The position numbers and the translations under genes were made by a program. A DNA stretch of 9,318 bases from JANQGH01 sp039177555 (GTDB lineage Bacteria; Pseudomonadota; Alphaproteobacteria; DSM-16000; Inquilinaceae). The notes beneath the pieces are model-generated. The model was not told where the DNA came from, made no database searches, and saw only the letters and a program-made list of their open reading frames with translations. The stretch covers positions 1 to 9,318 of the forward strand of contig JBCDFV010000087.1 in NCBI GenBank assembly GCA_039177555.1, read 5' to 3'. This document shows, piece by piece, positions 5,588-9,318 of this stretch (within the stretch, counting starts at the first letter, position 1; each line of letters begins with the position of its first letter).

Positions 5588-6882
5588 CGGACATCGCCTC
5601 CGTAAAGGGTCGCCGGGTGTGGGATTCGCGCGGCAACCCGACCGTCGAGGTGACGGTGATGCTGAGGTCCGGGGTGGCCGGGCGGGCGATCGCGCCGGCC
5701 GGCGCGTCGCGCGGAACGCGTGAGGCCATCGATTTGCGCGATGGGGGCCGGGCCCTTCGCGGCATGAACGTCACCAAGGCGCTGGCCAATGTGAACGGCC
5801 CGATCGCCCAGGCCCTGATCGGTCTCGACGCCAAGGACCAGGCGGCGGTCGACCGGGCGATGCTGGCGCTCGATCCGTCACCCTTGAAGGCGACGTTGGG
5901 CGGCAATGCGACGGTGGCGACATCGCTGGCGGTTCTGCATGCGGCCGCTGCGGATGCCGGAAAACCGCTGTGGCGCCACGTATCCGACCAGTACGGGTTC
6001 TCCCCGTCGCTTCCCTTGCCCGAGATCCAGATCTTCGGCGGCGGTGCGCATGCGGGGCGACGGGTCGACATTCAGGACTTCATGATCATGGTGCCGGGCG
6101 CGGCCAGCTTCGACGAGGTGATGGAGGTCACCAACGAGGTCTATTTCGCCGCCGGCGACATCATGGCGGCCAGGGGAAAGCTGGCGGGCGTCGCCGACGA
6201 GGGCGGCTGGTGGCCGGCCTTTGCGTCGAACGAAGAGGCGCTGGAAACGCTGGTCCTGGCCATCGAGAAGGCCGGCGAGAAACCCGGCGACCGGGTGGTG
6301 ATCTCACTGGACGTCGCCGCGTCGGAATTCGGCAGCGCCGGGCGCTACCGGCTCGCCCTCGAAGACCGCGAACTGGACAGCAACGGGCTGATCGACACGC
6401 TCGGCCGCTGGCTCGATGCCTATCCGATCGTCTCGATCGAAGACCCGCTGGGTGAGGACGATCCGGACGGCATGGTCGAATTCACCCGCCGGTTCGGCGA
6501 CCGGGTGCAGATCATCGGCGACGACTTCCTGGTGACGAACGCCGCCCTGGTCGAGGACGCGGCGGCCAAGGGCGCCTGCAACGCCGTGCTGATGAAGGTG
6601 AACCAGGCGGGCACGCTGACCGAGGCGATCGACGCCGCCCGGGCTGCCATGGGCGTCGGCTGGGGCGTGATCGTCTCGGCACGGTCCGGCGAAACCGAAG
6701 ACGTCTCGATCAGCCATTTGGCGACTGGGATCGGCTGCGGCCAGTTGAAGGTCGGCTCGTTTCAACGGTCGGAGCGGATGGCGAAATGGAACGAATGCCT
6801 GCGCATCCAGGATGACCTTGGCGCCGACGCCTTTGTCGGCGGCGCGCCGTTGGCGAGAACCTGGTGGGGTCGGCAAGCCTGA
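5584..6882 (+). CDS. Divergent enolase-family protein with altered active site
   Basis: 432 residues, full enolase length, clearly homologous over the whole chain (WDSRGNPTVEV, NGPIAQALIG, DEGG, IEDPL, MKVNQAGTLTE, RSGETED). Using yeast numbering in brackets, these are kept: His156 (H159), Glu206 (E211), metal ligands Asp243, Glu286, Asp313 (D246, E295, D320), base Lys338 (K345), Arg367-Ser368 (R374, S375), Lys389 (K396) and loop Ser42 (S39). These are changed: Asp165 for E168, Ala366 for H373, Arg43 for T40 in the catalytic loop, and Trp-Trp after DEGG. H373 and E168 act around the substrate C3 side, so ordinary 2-phosphoglycerate dehydration is unlikely. Mg-dependent proton abstraction from a phosphorylated or similar acid remains plausible. 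The GTG start at 5584 has AAGGGGAG upstream and overlaps the kinase stop. I infer that it acts on the kinase product. Confidence 0.9.
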   Translation: MTDIASVKGRRVWDSRGNPTVEVTVMLRSGVAGRAIAPAGASRGTREAIDLRDGGRALRGMNVTKALANVNGPIAQALIGLDAKDQAAVDRAMLALDPSPLKATLGGNATVATSLAVLHAAAADAGKPLWRHVSDQYGFSPSLPLPEIQIFGGGAHAGRRVDIQDFMIMVPGAASFDEVMEVTNEVYFAAGDIMAARGKLAGVADEGGWWPAFASNEEALETLVLAIEKAGEKPGDRVVISLDVAASEFGSAGRYRLALEDRELDSNGLIDTLGRWLDAYPIVSIEDPLGEDDPDGMVEFTRRFGDRVQIIGDDFLVTNAALVEDAAAKGACNAVLMKVNQAGTLTEAIDAARAAMGVGWGVIVSARSGETEDVSISHLATGIGCGQLKVGSFQRSERMAKWNECLRIQDDLGADAFVGGAPLARTWWGRQA

Positions 6883-6907
6883 CCGAACGCCTGGACGGGG
6901 TCGCTCG

Positions 6908-7486
6908 CTAAGCTTGCTGCCCGCACTCAAGGCTCAGTTGCTGCTTCAGGAGCATACGCGCGGTCCCCGCGGTCATGGCCGACCCTTTCACCAGCATCGT
7001 ACCCGCAAGCCCATCCATTAGGGCGGCCAGGCGCAAGGCTGCGTCATCGGCATCGGACGTCGTCGCACCGCTTTCCTCGGCGCCCTTGGCCAAGAGGCCT
7101 GCAATCAGCCGATGCCAGTCCAGCATGGCGGCGGTCATGACCTCGGCCAAAAGCGCGTCGCGATGGGCTTCATCCTGAGCGTTCAGCCAAAGCCGCCAGT
7201 GCCGCATATCCTCATCCTCGACCACCCAGTCGGCGATGCGCTCAAGCGCCTCCAACGCCGGCACGCCGTCGACCAGCGCCTTTACGGCCTCGATCTCCCG
7301 CGTCGCGGCCAGGCGCACCGCCTCGGCACGCAGGTCGGCCCAGGATGGGAAATAGTGATGCAGCAGGCCCGACCCCACGCCGAGGGCGCGTGTGACGTCC
7401 CTGGTCGCGGCCTGTGCCAGGCCCTTTTCAAGGATGACGTCGATCGCTTTATCGACGATCTGTTTGCGGCGATCCTCGCCCGACAT
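6908..7486 (-). CDS. TetR-family transcriptional regulator
   Basis: 192 residues with an N-terminal TetR helix-turn-helix: RRKQIVDKAIDVILEKGL, then ATRDVTRALGVGSGLLHHYF (about 28-47), then a helical ligand-binding and dimer domain. The C-terminal style (WVVEDEDMRHWRLWLNAQDE, followed by a LLAEVMTAAMLDWHRLIAGLL helix) recalls BetI-like members, but the effector cannot be inferred. The ATG at 7486 is the first in frame; its ribosome site is poor, with AGAGGG lying about 19 bases away. It diverges from the flavin amine oxidase across an 84-base gap holding two overlapping palindromes, the classic layout for a TetR repressor controlling its neighbour and itself. Its stop lies 25 bases from the convergent enolase stop, so transcripts collide there with no clear terminator. 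Confidence 0.92.
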   Translation of the reverse strand: MSGEDRRKQIVDKAIDVILEKGLAQAATRDVTRALGVGSGLLHHYFPSWADLRAEAVRLAATREIEAVKALVDGVPALEALERIADWVVEDEDMRHWRLWLNAQDEAHRDALLAEVMTAAMLDWHRLIAGLLAKGAEESGATTSDADDAALRLAALMDGLAGTMLVKGSAMTAGTARMLLKQQLSLECGQQA

Positions 7487-7518
7487 GCGTGCCAGTTGTC
7501 TGCCCTCTTGACTTCCTG

Positions 7519-7543
7519 AACTGAACTGAGCACTTGTTCAGTT
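7519..7543. promoter_or_regulatory. Predicted TetR operator A (8-bp arms, 9-base spacer)
   Basis: AACTGAAC (7519-7526) and GTTCAGTT (7536-7543) are perfect inverted arms around TGAGCACTT. The site lies in the gap between the divergent TetR and amine oxidase genes. A TTGACT (7508-7513) just before it could be the -35 of the rightward promoter, which would put this palindrome over the -10 region, though no good -10 is visible. Confidence 0.55.
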
Positions 7544-7559
7544 GAACGATCGCTCAACT
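7540..7559. promoter_or_regulatory. Predicted TetR operator B (AGTTGA-CGATCG-TCAACT)
   Basis: AGTTGAACGATCGCTCAACT is a 20-base palindrome broken at only one symmetric pair, with a perfect CGATCG core. It overlaps operator A by 4 bases and ends 11 bases before the amine oxidase ATG. Its length and symmetry are typical of TetR-family operators. Overlapping palindromes could bind two dimers cooperatively or be mutually exclusive; that part is inference. Confidence 0.6.
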
Positions 7560-7570
7560 CAGTGAATGTC

Positions 7571-8971
7571 ATGAAGCAGACGAACGATGTCAACATACTT
7601 GTCGTCGGTGGCGGCGCGGCGGGCCTCGCCGCGGCCGTTGCGGCGGAACAGGCGGGCCTCACCTGCCAAGTGCTGGAGGCTCAGGATCGATTGGGCGGCC
7701 GTGTTCGGACGGTACCGCTGGACAGCGGCGGCGTGTTCGACGAAGGCGCGCAGTTGGTGAACGGCGATATGGGTGCCGTGCTTGAGATCGCGGCCCAGGC
7801 GGGCCTGCATCCGGCGCCGGTTGCACAGGGCGGGATCGACCTGTGTGTCTTCGGCGAGGAAGCCTTGCGCGCTGAAGACCTGATCTCGGTCGACGAGATC
7901 TACGAATTGTTGGAAGAGCAGGTGGTTCGCTGGGACAGCTTCGGCGAGGCGGTGCGTGCGCTGTGGCTGAAGTGGAAATGGTGGAATACGCCCTGGGAGA
8001 GCGTCGGCGAGGCCGGGCGCGGGCTAAAGCTGCTGGTCGAAAAGCGACCCTTCCATCGGGACAGCCTTGCGGCGGCCCTGCGCGCCCTGCTCTTGTCGTC
8101 GGAAGAGCACGCGATCGCGTTCTCGCTCTTTACGGAGATCCTTGGGCAGTCCCCCGAGGAGATCAACGCGCACGCTGTCAGAGACCTCTTCGCGCGCTAT
8201 GGGTCGGAACGAGACGATGGCGAGTTCCAATTCGCTGTGGGCATGACCGCGATCATCGACCAGTTCGCATCCAGCCTGCGCCACACGCCGCGCTTGAGTG
8301 CACCTGTGCGGTGTATCCGGCACTTATCAAACCGGGTCGAGGCAACGACGGACGCTGGTTCCTGGACGGCCGATGCCGTCGTCGTTGCCGTTCCGCCCAC
8401 TGTGGCCAGGAACATCACGTTCGACATGCCCGACGCCGACGACCTCGCCGGGCTTCTATCCTCGTTCCGTGCCGGCGACATGATCAAGACGCTGCTGGCC
8501 TTCGATACCCCGTTCTGGCGGCTGGGGGGTTTCAGCGGGTCGGCAACCTTCGCCGATCCGCCGGGCTTGGCGGTCATGGACGGCAGTCTCGACGACGGGT
8601 CGCCGCCCCGGCTGATTGCGTTTCAAGGCGGGCCCCTGGCGCGGGAATGGGCGGCCTTGCCCCCAAGCGAGCGGCAGGCTCGGCTTTTGCGGCAGCTAAG
8701 CCGCGCTTTCGGCGACCAAGCCCTGGCTCCGCGCGAGATCGCCGAAGCGGTCTGGGTCGACCACCCGTGGTGCGGTGGTGGCTATAACGCCACGGTTCGC
8801 ATCGGCGGCGACCCGGACGCGATCGCCCGTCTTGCCGCCTGGGGGGACAGGGTCCGGTTTGCCGGGGCTGAAGTCGACGATCGGTTCTGGGGCTATGTCG
8901 AGGGCGCGGTGCACAGCGGCCGCGCCGCGATCGCCAGCATCGTCGGCGAACGCGGCCGGGCGGCGGCCTGA
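7571..8971 (+). CDS. Flavin-dependent amine oxidase (MAO-like, FAD)
   Basis: 466 residues from ATG 7571. The N-terminal Rossmann motif VVGGGAAGLAAA (about 11-22) and EAQDRLGGRVRT (36-47) bind FAD, and the C-terminal FAGAEVDDRFWGYVEGAVHSGR (430-451) closes the flavin site, as in monoamine oxidases and related FAD amine oxidases. Lys306 in DMIKTLLAF aligns with the MAO lysine that sits near flavin N5. VVVAVPP (270-276) is the usual second dinucleotide-domain strand. The reaction would be O2-dependent oxidation of an amine to imine/aldehyde, with H2O2 released. No signal peptide is visible. No Cys sits at the C-terminal MAO covalent-FAD position, so FAD is likely non-covalent. A GTG at 7562 would add three residues; neither start has a good ribosome site. 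Control by the divergent TetR is likely. The substrate is unknown; the neighbouring aldehyde dehydrogenase could oxidise its product. Confidence 0.92.
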   Translation: MKQTNDVNILVVGGGAAGLAAAVAAEQAGLTCQVLEAQDRLGGRVRTVPLDSGGVFDEGAQLVNGDMGAVLEIAAQAGLHPAPVAQGGIDLCVFGEEALRAEDLISVDEIYELLEEQVVRWDSFGEAVRALWLKWKWWNTPWESVGEAGRGLKLLVEKRPFHRDSLAAALRALLLSSEEHAIAFSLFTEILGQSPEEINAHAVRDLFARYGSERDDGEFQFAVGMTAIIDQFASSLRHTPRLSAPVRCIRHLSNRVEATTDAGSWTADAVVVAVPPTVARNITFDMPDADDLAGLLSSFRAGDMIKTLLAFDTPFWRLGGFSGSATFADPPGLAVMDGSLDDGSPPRLIAFQGGPLAREWAALPPSERQARLLRQLSRAFGDQALAPREIAEAVWVDHPWCGGGYNATVRIGGDPDAIARLAAWGDRVRFAGAEVDDRFWGYVEGAVHSGRAAIASIVGERGRAAA

Positions 8972-8993
8972 CCCGAAGACGACGGCGTCGGGT
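8971..8993. terminator. Weak possible bidirectional terminator between convergent genes
   Basis: ACCCGA (8971-8976) pairs with TCGGGT (8988-8993) around an 11-base loop, in the 28-base gap between the amine oxidase stop and the convergent dehydrogenase stop. Position fits a shared terminator, but the stem is short and lacks a T-run on either strand. Confidence 0.25.
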
Positions 8994-8999
8994 GCGGCC

Positions 9000-9318
9000 T
9001 CAATAGGTCGCGCGGCCGCCGCTTAAGTCGAAGACGGCGGCGGTGGTGAAGGAATTCTCCTCGCTGGCCAGCCAGCAGATCATGGCGGCGGCCTCGTCGA
9101 GTTCCAGCATGCGCCCGCGCGGCACCTTCGACAGGATGTAGGCGATGTGTTCCGGCTTCTGGCTCATGCCCATGGCGGTCTTGGCCACGGCCGGCGTGAC
9201 ACAGTTCACGGAGATGTCGTGGGAGGCCAGTTCCTTGCCCAGCGACTTGGTCAGCGCAATGACGCCGGCCTTCATGGAGCTGTAGGCGACGGCGTTGGGG
9301 TTGCCCTCCTTGCCGGCG
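9000..9318 (-). CDS. Short-chain dehydrogenase/reductase, C-terminal part (N-terminus beyond right edge)
   Basis: 105 residues of C-terminus are visible. The catalytic YxxxK is present as AYSSMKAG, preceded by AGKEGNPNA as in many classical SDRs. It is followed by VIALTKSLGKELA, the SVNCVTPA segment after strand beta-6 (usually N-x-x-x-P-G, here with Ala in place of Gly) and the C-terminal WLASEENSFTTAAVFDLSGG. Classical SDRs are about 250 residues, so the Rossmann GxxxGxG part lies outside the window. It would be an NAD(P)-dependent oxidoreductase of a hydroxyl/ketone substrate and could belong to the same catabolism. It converges on the amine oxidase and is the last gene of a leftward unit entering from the right. 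The substrate cannot be told. Confidence 0.92.
   Translation of the reverse strand, partial: AGKEGNPNAVAYSSMKAGVIALTKSLGKELASHDISVNCVTPAVAKTAMGMSQKPEHIAYILSKVPRGRMLELDEAAAMICWLASEENSFTTAAVFDLSGGRATY

Noticed and set aside
4565..6882. Methionine salvage reading (MtnK plus an enolase step)
   Set aside because: In methionine salvage the enolase step is done by a RuBisCO-like protein or an enolase-phosphatase, not an enolase-fold protein, and no other mtn gene is present.
5584..6882. Housekeeping glycolytic eno
   Set aside because: His373 and Glu168 equivalents are replaced and the gene is coupled to an accessory kinase between two regulators, unlike the usual eno context.
6873..6917. GCAAGC...GCTTGC inverted repeat between enolase and TetR genes as terminator
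   Set aside because: Arms of only 6 bases with a 33-base spacer, lying partly in both coding regions, and no T-run; too weak to call.

Overview
The window is GC-rich, densely packed bacterial DNA. Many long antisense frames stay open only because of the base composition. Protein style, short gene gaps and the regulator families suggest an alphaproteobacterium, but no ribosomal or taxonomic marker is present, so this is an inference. I see no insertion sequence, tRNA, rRNA or CRISPR array. All genes look like accessory catabolism and its control.

Layout. (1) Positions 1-3045, minus strand, read right to left, form an apparent four-gene operon. It holds a heme-oxygenase-fold di-iron oxidase (HDO, 2308-3045), a [2Fe-2S] ferredoxin (1917-2243), an NAD(P)-dependent aldehyde dehydrogenase (442-1920, overlapping the ferredoxin by 4 bases) and a GlcG/HbpS-type heme-binding protein cut by the left edge. 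(2) A lower-GC control region (3046-3316) separates this operon from a divergent 99-residue protein of unknown function (3317-3616). (3) A FadR/FCD-type GntR regulator (3639-4436, minus) faces that gene. (4) A divergent two-gene unit follows: an APH-fold small-molecule kinase (4565-5587) overlapping by 4 bases an aberrant enolase (5584-6882). (5) A TetR regulator (6908-7486, minus) diverges from a flavin amine oxidase (7571-8971), with two overlapping palindromes between them. (6) The C-terminal part of a short-chain dehydrogenase (9000 to the right edge, minus) closes the window.

How the parts may work together. The di-iron oxidase keeps all six metal ligands of the CADD-type HDO family. It is encoded with a ferredoxin that could feed it electrons and an aldehyde dehydrogenase that could oxidise an aldehyde made by C-C or C-N cleavage. 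The enolase keeps the base, magnesium ligands and phosphate-binding residues of true enolase. However, it has Ala where the C3-side His should be, Asp for a catalytic-site Glu, and a new Arg in the catalytic loop. Next to a kinase, this suggests a phosphorylate-then-eliminate pair acting on something other than 2-phosphoglycerate. Near-identical TGGTATRCAA sites flank the divergent HDO/99-residue gene region, and a related TGGTATA site precedes the GntR gene, so that regulator probably controls units 1-3 and perhaps 4. The TetR/amine oxidase pair is probably a separate module. The substrate of the locus cannot be read from the sequence.
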